A stretch of DNA of 64,000 nt from NCBI RefSeq assembly GCF_900101905.1, contig NZ_FNAJ01000014.1, positions 62,001 through 126,000 on the forward strand. The letters are read 5' to 3'. Positions within the stretch are counted from its first letter, which is position 1; the number at the start of each line of letters is the position of its first letter. The notes under the pieces were generated by a model that saw only the letters and a list, made by a program, of their open reading frames with translations, did not search any database and was not told the origin of the DNA. Below, piece after piece: positions 53,411 to 62,606 of the stretch. Both the position numbers and the translations under genes were made by a program. The DNA comes from Myxococcus virescens. Its GTDB lineage: Bacteria > Myxococcota > Myxococcia > Myxococcales > Myxococcaceae.

Positions 53411-55123
53411 TCAGGCCCCCGGCGCCGGGGCTGGCGTCTCGCCGCTCGGCAGGACGGCCTGCATCACCAGGCTCAGCGCCACCACCAGCGCACAGCCGAT
53501 GACGTTGAACCAGAGGTAGCCCACGTCGGAGAGGAAGAAGAGGGCAATCACCGCCGCCTGGGAGATGACGGCCGCCGCGAACACGGCATGGCCGCGCACG
53601 CGCTTCACGAAGAAGGCCACCAGGAAGATGCCCAGCACCGTGCCGTAGAAGATGGAGCCCAGGATGTTCACCGCCTGGATGAGGTTGTCCAAGAGCGACG
53701 CGAACGTCGCGAAGCCCACCGCGACGACGCCCCAGAACACGGTGAACAGCTTCGACGCCACCAGCACGTGCCGGTCGGAAGCGTTGCGCTGGAAGACCCG
53801 CCGGTAGAAGTCCACCGTCGTCGTCGTGCCCAGGGCCGTCAGCTCGCTGGCGATGGAGCTCATGGCCGCGGACAGGATGACGGCGATGAGCAGGCCGAAC
53901 AGGCCGCTGGGCAGCCAGCGCTTCACGAAGGAGATGAAGATGTAGTCGGAGTCCTTCGTCTCCGCGCCCGGCAGCGCGCGGGCCACCAGGTCCTTGGCCT
54001 CCTTTCGGACGGCGCTCGCCTCCTGCGCGCGGCCCTGCAGCAGCGCCCGCGACGCATCCCCGGCCGCCACGTCGCCTGAATCGACGGCCGACAGGTAGCG
54101 CTCCACTTCCGCGCGCTTGCCGGACTGGACCTGCTCCCACTTCGACTCCAGCGCGGCGTACTCAGCCGCCTGCTCTGTGCCCTGCACACGGGTGCGCAGC
54201 GCCTCGTTGAAGAGCAGCGGCGGCGTGTTGAACTGGTAGAAGGCGAAGACGAGAATCCCGACGAAGAGGATGAGGAACTGCATCGGGATTTTCAGCACGC
54301 CATTGAAGAGCAGCCCCAGCCGGCTCTCGGAGATGGAGCGGCCGGAGAGATAGCGGCCCACTTGCGACTGGTCCGTGCCGAAGTACGACAGGGACAGGAA
54401 CAGTCCTCCGGTGATGCCGGACCAGAAGTTGTAGCGGTCCTGCATGTCGAAGTCGAAGCTGACCACGTTCATCCGGCCGAAGGCACCCGCGACGTCCACC
54501 GCCTTGCCGAACGACACGTGCTCCGGCAGCCGCCAGATGATGACGATGGCGGCCACCACCATGCCGCCCATCATCACCACCATCTGCTGCTTCTGCGTCT
54601 GGCTCACCGCCTTGGCCCCACCCGTCACCGTGTAGAGGATGACCACCGCGCCCATGACGATGACGGTGGGCTCCAGCGGCCAGCCGAGGATGGCGGAGAG
54701 GATGATGGCGGGCGCGTAGATGGTGATGCCGGCCGCGAGTCCCCGCTGGATGAGGAAGAGGAACGCGCCCAACAGCCGCGTCTTCAGGTCGAAGCGTGAC
54801 TCCAGGTACTCATAGGCCGTGATGACATTCAGCCGGTAGTAGATGGGCACGAAGACGGCGCTGATGATGATCATCGCGATCGGCAGTCCGAAGTAGAACT
54901 GCACGAAGCGCATCCCGTCCTCGTAGGCCTGTCCGGGGACGGAGAGGAACGTGATGGCGCTGGCCTGCGTGGCCATCACCGCCAGGCCGATGGTGGGCCA
55001 CTTCAACTCACGGCCGCCGCGCAGGTACTCGTCGCTGGTGGCCGTCCCTCGGGACTTCCAGAGGCCCCACGCCACGATGAACGCGATGGTGCCACCGAGC
55101 ACCAACCAGTCGAGCCCCGTCAC
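53411..55123 (-). CDS. sodium:solute symporter family transporter
   Basis: 570 aa, about 13 membrane helices. SSS blocks: DEYLRGGRELKWPTIGLAVMATQASAITFLSVPG, YEYLESRFDLKTRLL, YFGTDQSQVGRYLSGRSISESR and LLIAVILSAAMSSIASELTALGTTTTVDFYRR. A charged helical stretch of roughly 90 residues (about 305-400), rich in Glu, Lys and Ala, is inserted before the last group of helices. Start: GTG at 55123 with GGAGGTG eight bases upstream. That ribosome site lies inside the upstream 59-aa gene, whose stop overlaps this start (GTGA). The substrate may be a sugar or an organic acid. Confidence 0.9.
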   Translation of the reverse strand: MTGLDWLVLGGTIAFIVAWGLWKSRGTATSDEYLRGGRELKWPTIGLAVMATQASAITFLSVPGQAYEDGMRFVQFYFGLPIAMIIISAVFVPIYYRLNVITAYEYLESRFDLKTRLLGAFLFLIQRGLAAGITIYAPAIILSAILGWPLEPTVIVMGAVVILYTVTGGAKAVSQTQKQQMVVMMGGMVVAAIVIIWRLPEHVSFGKAVDVAGAFGRMNVVSFDFDMQDRYNFWSGITGGLFLSLSYFGTDQSQVGRYLSGRSISESRLGLLFNGVLKIPMQFLILFVGILVFAFYQFNTPPLLFNEALRTRVQGTEQAAEYAALESKWEQVQSGKRAEVERYLSAVDSGDVAAGDASRALLQGRAQEASAVRKEAKDLVARALPGAETKDSDYIFISFVKRWLPSGLFGLLIAVILSAAMSSIASELTALGTTTTVDFYRRVFQRNASDRHVLVASKLFTVFWGVVAVGFATFASLLDNLIQAVNILGSIFYGTVLGIFLVAFFVKRVRGHAVFAAAVISQAAVIALFFLSDVGYLWFNVIGCALVVALSLVMQAVLPSGETPAPAPGA

Positions 55124-55299
55124 GAATACACCTCCGTGAGCACCCAACCCAGGGCGAGGAACAGGACGAAGGTGCCCAGCACCAGGATGTAGATGTTGCG
55201 CCACGAGCCCAGCAGCGGCGGCGCGTCATCGAGCTCGGGCCGGGGCGCGGGGACCTCGGCGGAAGGCTCACTCGGATTCAGATGGGGGGCAGTGCTCAT
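55120..55299 (-). CDS. 59-aa single-pass membrane peptide, symporter partner
   Basis: 59 aa: a Pro/Glu-rich head, then SWRNIYILVLGTFVLFLALGW as one transmembrane helix. Its ATG overlaps the stop of the upstream PIG-L gene (ATGA), and its stop overlaps the start of the symporter (GTGA). Small membrane partners exist for some symporters, which suggests an auxiliary role, but no family is recognised. Tight coupling and conserved hydrophobic layout support a real gene. Confidence 0.75.
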   Translation of the reverse strand: MSTAPHLNPSEPSAEVPAPRPELDDAPPLLGSWRNIYILVLGTFVLFLALGWVLTEVYS

Positions 55300-57779
55300 T
55301 GAGAAAGGATGTTGGCCAACAGGCGGTAGGCGCCGGGAACGCCGGCGGGAAGCTGACGGAAGAAAGCGAGGCCCGTGTAGACGAACGTGCCCTTGCCATG
55401 GCGGGCGACCAGCAGCGCGCCCTGGAGCGGCGCCTCGCCGGCATCGTGCATGGCGAACACGGGCTGGTAGCGAGCGTCCCACGACGACGCGAAGTAGAGG
55501 CCGCGCTCCTGCACCCAGCCCTCGAAGTCCGCGGCCGTCAGCGCATTGGGCGCGCGCAGCAGCGGCTCATCGGCGCGGAGCGGCGTCATCACCGCCGTCT
55601 CATCCGTCACCCGGTCGCGGCCAATCTCCAGCGGATAGGGCCCGACGAAGGACGTGAGCGGCCCCACGCGGCTGTTGGTGTTGTACTGCACCACCAGCCG
55701 CCCGCCGCCTTCCACGTACTGGAGCAGCCGCTCCCGGTGGACGGTCAGGTGCGTGTTGGCGTTGAAGGCGCGCACGCCCACGAGGATGGCGTCGAAGCGC
55801 TCCAGCTTCTCCTGGGCCAGCCGCTCCTCGGGGAGCAGCGTTACCTCGTAACCCACCGCGCGCAGGCTCTCCGCGACGCGGTCGCCCGGACCGGGGATGT
55901 AGCCGATGCGCTTGCCCTTCGTGGCCAGGGAGAGCGGCACCACCGTGGCCGTGGAGGGCTGGCGCACCGTCAGCGGCGGGATGTGGGGATAGGACACGGA
56001 GCGGGCACGCCAGGACCAGGCGCGGTCCCCCACGTCGACATCCACGAAGAGGTCACCCTTCCGCGCCGAGCCCTGGGGCGGCGTCACCTGGAAGGTGACG
56101 GTGCGCTCGTCTCCGCGCGCCGCGAGCTTGAACTCCACCGAGGCGGGCTCCACGCGCCACCCGGGCGGCGCCACCATCCGCACCGTACCCGGCACCTGGT
56201 CCATCCCCGCGGCCAGCACCACCGGCACGGCACGGGACGCCCCGTTGGGGAACATGAGCACGTCCTGCGCCAGCGTGGCGGTGACGGGCGGGACGACCTC
56301 GAAGTCACGGTAGAGCTCGCCGCGCACCGGGTCCGTCCAGACGTAGACCACCGGACGCACCGCGCGGAAGCGCCGGCCCGCGACCTTGTATTCGAACGCC
56401 ACCGACAGCGCGGGAACGCCCTCTGGCTGGCCGGTGAGCGCGCGGTCCTCGCCCTCGAGCGTGTAGAGCCCTCCCGTGACAGGCTCGCGGAGCCAGTAGG
56501 GCGTGGAGATGGGCGCCGTCGTCGGCAGCGTCACCGTGCGCGACAGCTTCAAGGGCACGTTCGCCCCCAGCGCCTTCCCCACGGCCTCGGGCTTCTCGCC
56601 CGGCAGCGTCAACCCCACCCACTCGACGGCGGCGGGCGAGCGGTTCAGCGCCACCACGTCCAACGCCACCGGCAGCCCCGGGATGCCCGTGGGCGCGGCG
56701 GCACGCACCTCCAGGAACAGACCCGCGCAGGCGGCGATGAGCGCCTCCGTCTCCCGCAGCTTGGGCGCCTTCCACGGATGGGTGTCCGGCAGCGCGGTCA
56801 GCGCCTCGTGGACGCGGACGAGCGAGGGAAGGGAGCGGTGGGGGGCGCGCGCATCGAACGCCTTCGCCGCGGCGGCCACCGCGCGGGACACGGCCTCGGA
56901 GCCCTTCCAACGCCTCCAGGAGAAGTCGAGCCCCTCGAACACGTCGCGCTTCGGCAGCGTCCCCGCCAGCGGGGTGAAGTACTCCGTGCTGGGGCCTCGG
57001 TCCACGGCCTGACCGAAGCCCTGGCTCTTGTGCTGGCTGCGGCTCTCCGCGGCCACCTCGCCCCACGAACGCCCGAGCAGCGCGTCGTAGCCGCCCACCT
57101 CCAGCTTCACGTAGCGGGACAGGTCCTCATCGGGCTTGAACCACCACTGGGAGGCGTTCTGCAGCAGGCGGTCCGCCTTCCATGGCTTCACCTCGGAGAG
57201 CTGCTCGGGGAAGCGCTTCGGGTCGGCGGCGGCGATGAAGGCCTCCGCCGCGAGCAGCGCGGAGGCCGTGTGGTGCCCGTGGTTCGGCGGCTCCGTGGTG
57301 AAGCGGGTGATGATGACGTCTGGCTGGAAGCGGCGGATGGCGAGCACCACGTCCGCCAGCACCTCTTCATGTCCCCAGATGCGCAGCGCCTCTTCCGCGC
57401 TCTTCGAGTAGCCGAAGTCTCGCGCCCGCGTGAAGAACTGCTCCGCGCCGTCCACGCGCCGAGCGGCGAGCAGCTCGTGCGTGCGGATGAGCCCCAGCAG
57501 GGCGTCCTGCTCGGTGCCGATGAGGTTCTGCCCACCATCGCCGCGCGTCACGGACAGGTAACCCGCGCGCAGGCCGCGCTCTCCCACCAGCCACGCGAGC
57601 AAGCGCGTGTTCTCGTCGTCCGGGTGGGCCGCGACATAGAGGACACTGCCCGTCACACCGAGCCGCTTCAGGCCCGCCGCGATTTCACCCGCATGGAGCT
57701 GCCGAGGAGGCTGCGCCACCGCCTTCGACCCGATTCCAAGGCTCATGGCCAGCGTCATTCCGAGGAGCAGGTTCCGCAT
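55296..57779 (-). CDS. exported PIG-L/LmbE-family deacetylase-like protein
   Basis: 827 aa. Signal peptide (LLLGMTLAMSLGIGSKAVA), then the PIG-L domain with the zinc-site motif VAAHPDDENTRLL (residues about 48-60) and NHGHHTASA. These enzymes deacetylate N-acetylated amino sugars. After residue about 270 come large regions with beta-sandwich-like character, and a C-terminal region (GKRIGYIPGPGDRVAESLRAVGYEV, FDAILVGVRAFNANTH, LQYVEGGGRLVVQYNTN) of the class I glutamine-amidotransferase-like type. ATG 57779 chosen by the signal peptide. It starts a coupled run with the small membrane protein and the symporter: release a sugar outside, then import it (inference). Confidence 0.85.
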   Translation of the reverse strand: MRNLLLGMTLAMSLGIGSKAVAQPPRQLHAGEIAAGLKRLGVTGSVLYVAAHPDDENTRLLAWLVGERGLRAGYLSVTRGDGGQNLIGTEQDALLGLIRTHELLAARRVDGAEQFFTRARDFGYSKSAEEALRIWGHEEVLADVVLAIRRFQPDVIITRFTTEPPNHGHHTASALLAAEAFIAAADPKRFPEQLSEVKPWKADRLLQNASQWWFKPDEDLSRYVKLEVGGYDALLGRSWGEVAAESRSQHKSQGFGQAVDRGPSTEYFTPLAGTLPKRDVFEGLDFSWRRWKGSEAVSRAVAAAAKAFDARAPHRSLPSLVRVHEALTALPDTHPWKAPKLRETEALIAACAGLFLEVRAAAPTGIPGLPVALDVVALNRSPAAVEWVGLTLPGEKPEAVGKALGANVPLKLSRTVTLPTTAPISTPYWLREPVTGGLYTLEGEDRALTGQPEGVPALSVAFEYKVAGRRFRAVRPVVYVWTDPVRGELYRDFEVVPPVTATLAQDVLMFPNGASRAVPVVLAAGMDQVPGTVRMVAPPGWRVEPASVEFKLAARGDERTVTFQVTPPQGSARKGDLFVDVDVGDRAWSWRARSVSYPHIPPLTVRQPSTATVVPLSLATKGKRIGYIPGPGDRVAESLRAVGYEVTLLPEERLAQEKLERFDAILVGVRAFNANTHLTVHRERLLQYVEGGGRLVVQYNTNSRVGPLTSFVGPYPLEIGRDRVTDETAVMTPLRADEPLLRAPNALTAADFEGWVQERGLYFASSWDARYQPVFAMHDAGEAPLQGALLVARHGKGTFVYTGLAFFRQLPAGVPGAYRLLANILSQ

Positions 57780-57909
57780 TCGGGCGGACCCTATAACAAG
57801 CCTCTCCCCTGCGCGCGGCTCGCGTTCGCTCCGGGATGACACACGCCGTCACGGCCGCACATGACGTGCAAGCGTGCACTTCCGGTGGCGCGCCCGCCGC
57901 GACCTGTTA

Positions 57910-57925
57910 TCACGGCATGCCGTGA
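57910..57925. promoter_or_regulatory. 16-bp perfect palindrome at the bshC start
   Basis: TCACGGCATGCCGTGA is its own reverse complement and spans the GTG at 57922. It looks like an operator for the bacillithiol operon. If translation starts at the upstream GTG (57874), it lies inside the coding region instead. Confidence 0.45.
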
Positions 57926-59547
57926 CGTCCCCGTTCTCGACCGCGTGGCTTCGCGGAGATGCGTCCGCGCTCTCCTTCCTTCCCGACGACTATCGACACC
58001 GTGAAGCGCGCGCCCGGGCCGTGGCCGCCGCCGCGTCGCGCGCGGTGTCGCCCGCGCTGCTGGACGTCCTCGGTGCGCAGAACGCGCGCCTCGCGCCCAG
58101 TCCCGCGCGGGAGCGCAACCTCGCGCTGCTCGCGAAGCCTGGCACCGTGGCGGTGGTGACGGGGCAGCAGATGGGCCTCTTCCTGGGGCCGCTGTACACG
58201 CTCTACAAAGCCGCGTCCGCCATCGTCACGGCGCGCGCGCTTCAGGAAGAAACCGGCCGGCCCTGTGTTCCCGTCTTCTGGCTCCAGACGGAGGACCACG
58301 ACCTCCCGGAGATTGACCACTGTGTCATCCCACGTCCGGGCGGAGGGCCCTGTCGCCTGGCGCTCGAGCTTCCGGATGCAGCAACGTCTCGAGCGCCCAT
58401 CGCCCACCGCCACCTTGGACCCAGCGTCCTCCCCGCCCTGGCCACCCTCCGCGCCGAGCTGGAAGCAGAGCCCCATGCGGAGGAATTCCTCTCCCTGCTG
58501 GAGCGGGCCTACCGCCCTGAAGCCACGCTCGCGGGAGCCTTCACCGACGTCCTGTCCTCCCTCTTCGCCGACGAGGGGCTCGTCTTCCTCGACCCGAGAG
58601 ACGCACGACTGGCGCCACTCGCCGCGCCCGTGCACCGCTTCGCCCTCCAGGAAGCGGGGGCACTCTCCTCGGTGCTCGCGGCCCGAGCGGAGGCGCTCAC
58701 CCGCGCGGGCTACACGGTGCAGGTCCATGTCCGTCCGGGCTCGCCGCTCAGCTTCTTCTCACCCGATGCGCTCGATGGCCCGCGCTACCGGCTGGACCCG
58801 GCGGAAGCGGGCGCCTGGAGTCTGGTGGGTCACCCGGAAAGCAGCGCCATCACCCAGGACGCGCTGCATGCCGCCCTGGAGCGAGAGCCGCTGCGCTTCA
58901 CCACGTCCGCGCTGCTGCGCCCCCTCCTCCAGGACACGTGGCTCCCCACGGCCGCGTATGTCGGCGGCCCGGGCGAGCTGGCCTACTTCGCGCAACTGGC
59001 GCCGCTCTACGCCCACGCGGGCCGTCCGATGCCGCTCGCCATTCCCCGGGCCCGCTTCCGCGTGCTCGATGACCGCACGCGGCGGTGGCTGGGCAAGGTG
59101 GGGCTCCAGCCGGATGAGGTGAACGTGCCGCGCGAAGCGCTGCTCACGCGGCTGGCCACGCGTGATGCCCCGGAGTCGCTGGAGACGCCCGAGGCCCTGG
59201 AGGCCCGCCTCTTCGGCGCATTCTCCTCCGAGCTGGAGCGCGTCGCCGGGCAGGTGTCCGCGGTGGACGCGAACCTCCAGGACGCGCTGCGCCGCACCCA
59301 GGGCACGGTGCGTGTCGCGGTGTCCCGGCTGACGGGCCGCTACCGCCGCGCGCTCGCCCGGCGTGATGCCACCGCGGCCGAACAGGTGGACCGCCTGCGC
59401 ACCGTCCTCTTCCCGGAGGACGCGCCCCAGGAGCGGATCCTCGGGCTGCCCTACTTCGCCTGCCGCATCGGGACGCGCGCCTTCACGAAGACGGTGCTGG
59501 ACGCGTGTGTCCCCTTCTCCGGTGATTCGAAGGACCTGACGCCATGA
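57922..59547 (+). CDS. bshC: bacillithiol biosynthesis cysteine-adding enzyme BshC
   Basis: 541 aa. Signature blocks [29 protein letters not shown] and [16 protein letters not shown] identify BshC, the putative ligase that joins cysteine to glucosaminyl-malate in the last step of bacillithiol synthesis. Later blocks include [18 protein letters not shown] and, at the C-terminus, [14 protein letters not shown]. Start: GTG at 57922 by family length; GTG at 57874 would add 16 residues. It is divergent from the PIG-L gene and overlaps bshB by ATGA. Confidence 0.92.
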   Translation: MTSPFSTAWLRGDASALSFLPDDYRHREARARAVAAAASRAVSPALLDVLGAQNARLAPSPARERNLALLAKPGTVAVVTGQQMGLFLGPLYTLYKAASAIVTARALQEETGRPCVPVFWLQTEDHDLPEIDHCVIPRPGGGPCRLALELPDAATSRAPIAHRHLGPSVLPALATLRAELEAEPHAEEFLSLLERAYRPEATLAGAFTDVLSSLFADEGLVFLDPRDARLAPLAAPVHRFALQEAGALSSVLAARAEALTRAGYTVQVHVRPGSPLSFFSPDALDGPRYRLDPAEAGAWSLVGHPESSAITQDALHAALEREPLRFTTSALLRPLLQDTWLPTAAYVGGPGELAYFAQLAPLYAHAGRPMPLAIPRARFRVLDDRTRRWLGKVGLQPDEVNVPREALLTRLATRDAPESLETPEALEARLFGAFSSELERVAGQVSAVDANLQDALRRTQGTVRVAVSRLTGRYRRALARRDATAAEQVDRLRTVLFPEDAPQERILGLPYFACRIGTRAFTKTVLDACVPFSGDSKDLTP

Positions 59548-60350
59548 GCGCGACCGGCACCGCCTACGGCATCGACGTCCTCGCCTTTGGCCCACACCCG
59601 GATGACGTGGAGCTGTTCTGCGGCGGGCTACTGGCGAGCATGGCCACCCGTGGCTACCGCACCGGCATCGTCGACCTGACGCGCGGCGAGAAGAGTTCGC
59701 GCGGCACGCTCCAGTCCCGCGCGGAGGAGACGGAAGCCGCCACCCGCGCGCTGGGGCTGGCCCACCGGGAGAACCTGGAGCTGCCCGACGGCTGGCTCAA
59801 TCCGTGGGCGGGCTTCGACACGCCCGAGCCCGAGCGCGCCCGCACCGCCGCCGTGGCCCGCGTGGTGGAAGCGCTGCGCCGCCTGCGCCCGGAGCTGGTC
59901 GTCGTACCCTGGGAGCAGGAGCGCCACCCGGACCACGAGGCCGCCAGTGCGCTGGTGACGCGCGCCCTCTTCTTCGCAGGCGTGCGCAAGTTCGACGCGG
60001 AGCCCGCCGCGGAGCCCTTCACGCCGCGGCAGGTCCTCTACTACCCGATGCGGCACCTGGCCGAGCCCAGCGTCATCGTCGACGTCTCCGCCGTCTACGA
60101 GCGCAAGCTGGCGGCGGTGCACTGCTATGCCAGCCAGGTGATGCCCCGTCCGGACGCCCCGCCCACGCTGGTGGGCTCACCGCTGTCGGTGTCCTCGCTG
60201 GAAGCCCGGGATCGCTTTCATGGCGCGCAGATTGGCGTCACCCACGGCGAGCCCTACATCCTCCGCGAGGCGTTGGGGCTGGCCGACCCGCTCGACCATT
60301 TTCGCAGGAATAGCTTCGCCAAGCCCCTGTTCTTCCCGTCACGCACATGA
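59544..60350 (+). CDS. bshB1: bacillithiol biosynthesis deacetylase BshB
   Basis: 268-aa PIG-L-family zinc deacetylase. Motifs: [15 protein letters not shown] (His-x-x-Asp-Asp) and [14 protein letters not shown]. It removes the acetyl group from N-acetylglucosaminyl-malate. Length and the [19 protein letters not shown] block match BshB1. It overlaps bshC by ATGA at the start and bshA by ATGA at the end, so all three are translationally coupled. Confidence 0.92.
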   Translation: MSATGTAYGIDVLAFGPHPDDVELFCGGLLASMATRGYRTGIVDLTRGEKSSRGTLQSRAEETEAATRALGLAHRENLELPDGWLNPWAGFDTPEPERARTAAVARVVEALRRLRPELVVVPWEQERHPDHEAASALVTRALFFAGVRKFDAEPAAEPFTPRQVLYYPMRHLAEPSVIVDVSAVYERKLAAVHCYASQVMPRPDAPPTLVGSPLSVSSLEARDRFHGAQIGVTHGEPYILREALGLADPLDHFRRNSFAKPLFFPSRT

Positions 60351-61510
60351 ACGCCCCGCTCAACGTGGCCATCACCTGCTTTCCAACCTTCGGTGGCAGC
60401 GGCATGGTCGCCACGGAGATTGGCCTCGCGATGGCGGACCGGGGCCACCGCGTCCACTTCATCGCTCGGGACCTGCCGGTCCGCCTCCATGGCGCGAACC
60501 GGAAGGTCGTCTTCCACGAGGTGACGGAGAGCGACTACCCGGCGCTCCAGCAGTCCGGCACCTATCCCATCGCGCTGGCCTCCAAAATGATCGAGGTCGC
60601 CAGCTACGAGCGCCTGGACATCCTCCACGTCCACTACGCGGTGCCCCACGCCACCGCCGCGTGGATGGCGCGCGAGGTGCTGGGCCACAAGGCGCCGCGA
60701 GTCGTCACCACGCTGCACGGGACGGACACCACGCTGGTGGGAATCGACCCCAGCTACCTGCCGATTACGCGCTTCTCCATCACGCGAAGCGACGCGGTGA
60801 CGGTGCCGTCGGCCTACCTGCGCCGCGCGACGTGGCGGGGCTTCGACATTCCCGAGAGCGTCCCCATCGACGTCATCACCAACTTCGTGGACACCGCCCG
60901 CTATGCCCCGGTGCGAGACCGCGCCTGCCTGCGCGCGCTCTTCCCCGCCCTGCGTGACCACGAGCCGGTGCTCATCCACGTCTCCAACTTCCGGCCGGTG
61001 AAGCGCATCACCGACGTGGTCGCCATCTTCACCGAGGTCCACCGCCACCGTCCCTGCCGCCTGGTGATGGTGGGAGACGGTCCGGAGCGCTCACCCGCGG
61101 AGCGGATGCTGCGGGAGATGGGCCTGGAGGGCCGCGTCGCGTTCCTCGGCAAGCAGGACCGCTTCGAGGAGCTGGTCGCCGCCTCCGACGTCTTCCTGCT
61201 CCCCAGCGAGCAGGAGAGCTTCGGGCTCGCCGCGCTGGAAGCGCTCAGCTGCGGCGTTCCCGTGGTGGCCAGCGACCTGGGCGGAATCCCGGAGCTCGTC
61301 ACGCACGGGGAGACGGGCTTCCTGGCGCCGCTGGGTGACGTCCCGGCCATGGCCCGGCACGTGCTCACATTGGTCGAGGACGCGGAGCGTTGGCAGGGCT
61401 TCTCACACCGCGCGCGGGCGCAGGTCCTGGAACGCTTCCAGAAGGAACCCGCCATCGACCGCTACGAGGCGCTCTACCGCCGGCTCCTGACGGGGCCCCT
61501 CCGTCGCTGA
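60347..61510 (+). CDS. bshA: bacillithiol biosynthesis glycosyltransferase BshA
   Basis: 387-aa GT4-family glycosyltransferase. The N-terminal lobe has FPTFGGSGMVATEIGLAMADRGH, the acceptor-side HGTDTTLVG and HYAVPHATAAWMA. The C-terminal lobe has FRPVKRITDVVAIF, LVMVGDGPERSPAE and the donor motif ESFGLAALEALSCGVPVVASDLGGIPE. These features are those of BshA, which transfers GlcNAc from UDP-GlcNAc to L-malate, the first step. Last gene of the bshC-bshB-bshA operon. Confidence 0.93.
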   Translation: MNAPLNVAITCFPTFGGSGMVATEIGLAMADRGHRVHFIARDLPVRLHGANRKVVFHEVTESDYPALQQSGTYPIALASKMIEVASYERLDILHVHYAVPHATAAWMAREVLGHKAPRVVTTLHGTDTTLVGIDPSYLPITRFSITRSDAVTVPSAYLRRATWRGFDIPESVPIDVITNFVDTARYAPVRDRACLRALFPALRDHEPVLIHVSNFRPVKRITDVVAIFTEVHRHRPCRLVMVGDGPERSPAERMLREMGLEGRVAFLGKQDRFEELVAASDVFLLPSEQESFGLAALEALSCGVPVVASDLGGIPELVTHGETGFLAPLGDVPAMARHVLTLVEDAERWQGFSHRARAQVLERFQKEPAIDRYEALYRRLLTGPLRR

Positions 61511-61530
61511 GGAGCCCCGGGAGTGGCTGG

Positions 61531-62379
61531 CTACTTCTTGTTCTTCCACTCCGCCAGCGCCTTGGAGACCTGGTCACGGTAGAAGAAGTTCTTGTCCTTC
61601 TGCCCCAGGTCCCACGCGGTCTGCGCGGCCTTGCGGGCATCGCTGTACTTGCCCATCTGCGACAGGACGCCCGCGCGAACCCAGTGGTTGTACCAGGTGC
61701 CGTTGGCGGCCACGGCCGCGTCGGCGTGCTTCAGCGCGGCGGCGTAGTCCTTGGTGGTCTCCGCCACGTAGGAGGCGGCGCTCACGTGCATGCCGGCAAT
61801 GCCCTTCTGCGCCTCCGCGATGTTGGCCTTCGCGATGGCCGCCGTGTCCACCGTGATGGGGACGGAGACGCGCAGCTTCTCCCACTCCAGGTCCAGCCGC
61901 GTGCTGTTGTCCGTGGTGTCGGTGAAGAGGTACGTCAGGCGCTCACGCGACGGAATCTCCGTGGTGGTGGCGCTCACCGACGCCACGTCCTTGGAGGTGT
62001 CGTAGGGCGCGCCGCCCCGCCACAGGCCCAGGTCCGTGTTCAGCATCACCTTCCAACCCTTCTGCGAGGGCAGGCTGACGATGGCGTAGGAGCCCGCCGG
62101 AACGGCCTTGCCGCCGAAGGTGACGGGGTGGCTGAAGGTAATCTTCGTCGCCGAGTTGGCGCCGCTGCGCCACGCCTTGTCATTGGGGACCAGCTCGCCC
62201 CAGACCTTCCGGCCCTTCACCGCCGGGCTGGAATATTCGACGGAAATCTCGGAGACGCCCACCTCCTGCGTCACCTTCGCCGCGGGGCTGGCGGCCGGCA
62301 GCTTGAGTTGAGCCAGCGCGGGCATCGCCGACAGGGTCATGAGCGCGGAGGCCATACAGCTGAGAAGCTGGTTCTTCAT
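61531..62379 (-). CDS. DUF2911 secreted protein
   Basis: 282 aa. Signal peptide (ASALMTLSAMPALAQ), then the DUF2911 domain: VSVEYSSPAVKGRKVWGELVP-type block (here ISVEYSSPAVKGRKVWGELV), PNDKAWRSGANSATKITFS and GGKAVPAGSYAIVSLP. The C-terminal portion (about 200-280) is helical and TPR-like (AAALKHADAAVAANGTWYNHW, YSDARKAAQTAWDLG). Found widely in Bacteroidetes and myxobacteria; role unknown. ATG at 62379 (GTGAGGA upstream) chosen over a GTG nine bases earlier. Convergent with bshA. Confidence 0.88.
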   Translation of the reverse strand: MKNQLLSCMASALMTLSAMPALAQLKLPAASPAAKVTQEVGVSEISVEYSSPAVKGRKVWGELVPNDKAWRSGANSATKITFSHPVTFGGKAVPAGSYAIVSLPSQKGWKVMLNTDLGLWRGGAPYDTSKDVASVSATTTEIPSRERLTYLFTDTTDNSTRLDLEWEKLRVSVPITVDTAAIAKANIAEAQKGIAGMHVSAASYVAETTKDYAAALKHADAAVAANGTWYNHWVRAGVLSQMGKYSDARKAAQTAWDLGQKDKNFFYRDQVSKALAEWKNKK

Positions 62380-62606
62380 CGTCCTCACTTCGTCCTTTCC
62401 GACCCGGAGGGGTCGCAGAGCCGGCGGAGTGTATAGACGAGGTCTCGCTCCACCTCACGTTCCACCTTGGCCTGCACCGCGTCATGCGGCGAGCGTCCAG
62501 GGAGGGGCTCGGGCGCCCTCTACACACGAAAGGAGGTGGACATTCCGTGACATTGCGCGGTTCCCCCGCGCGCCCACACTGGCCATGCTGCGCGCCGAGG
62601 AGACCC

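Noticed and set aside
55299-57839. A long forward reading frame opposite the PIG-L gene
   Set aside because: It is an antisense shadow: no recognisable domain, and the reverse-strand gene has signal peptide and zinc-site motifs.
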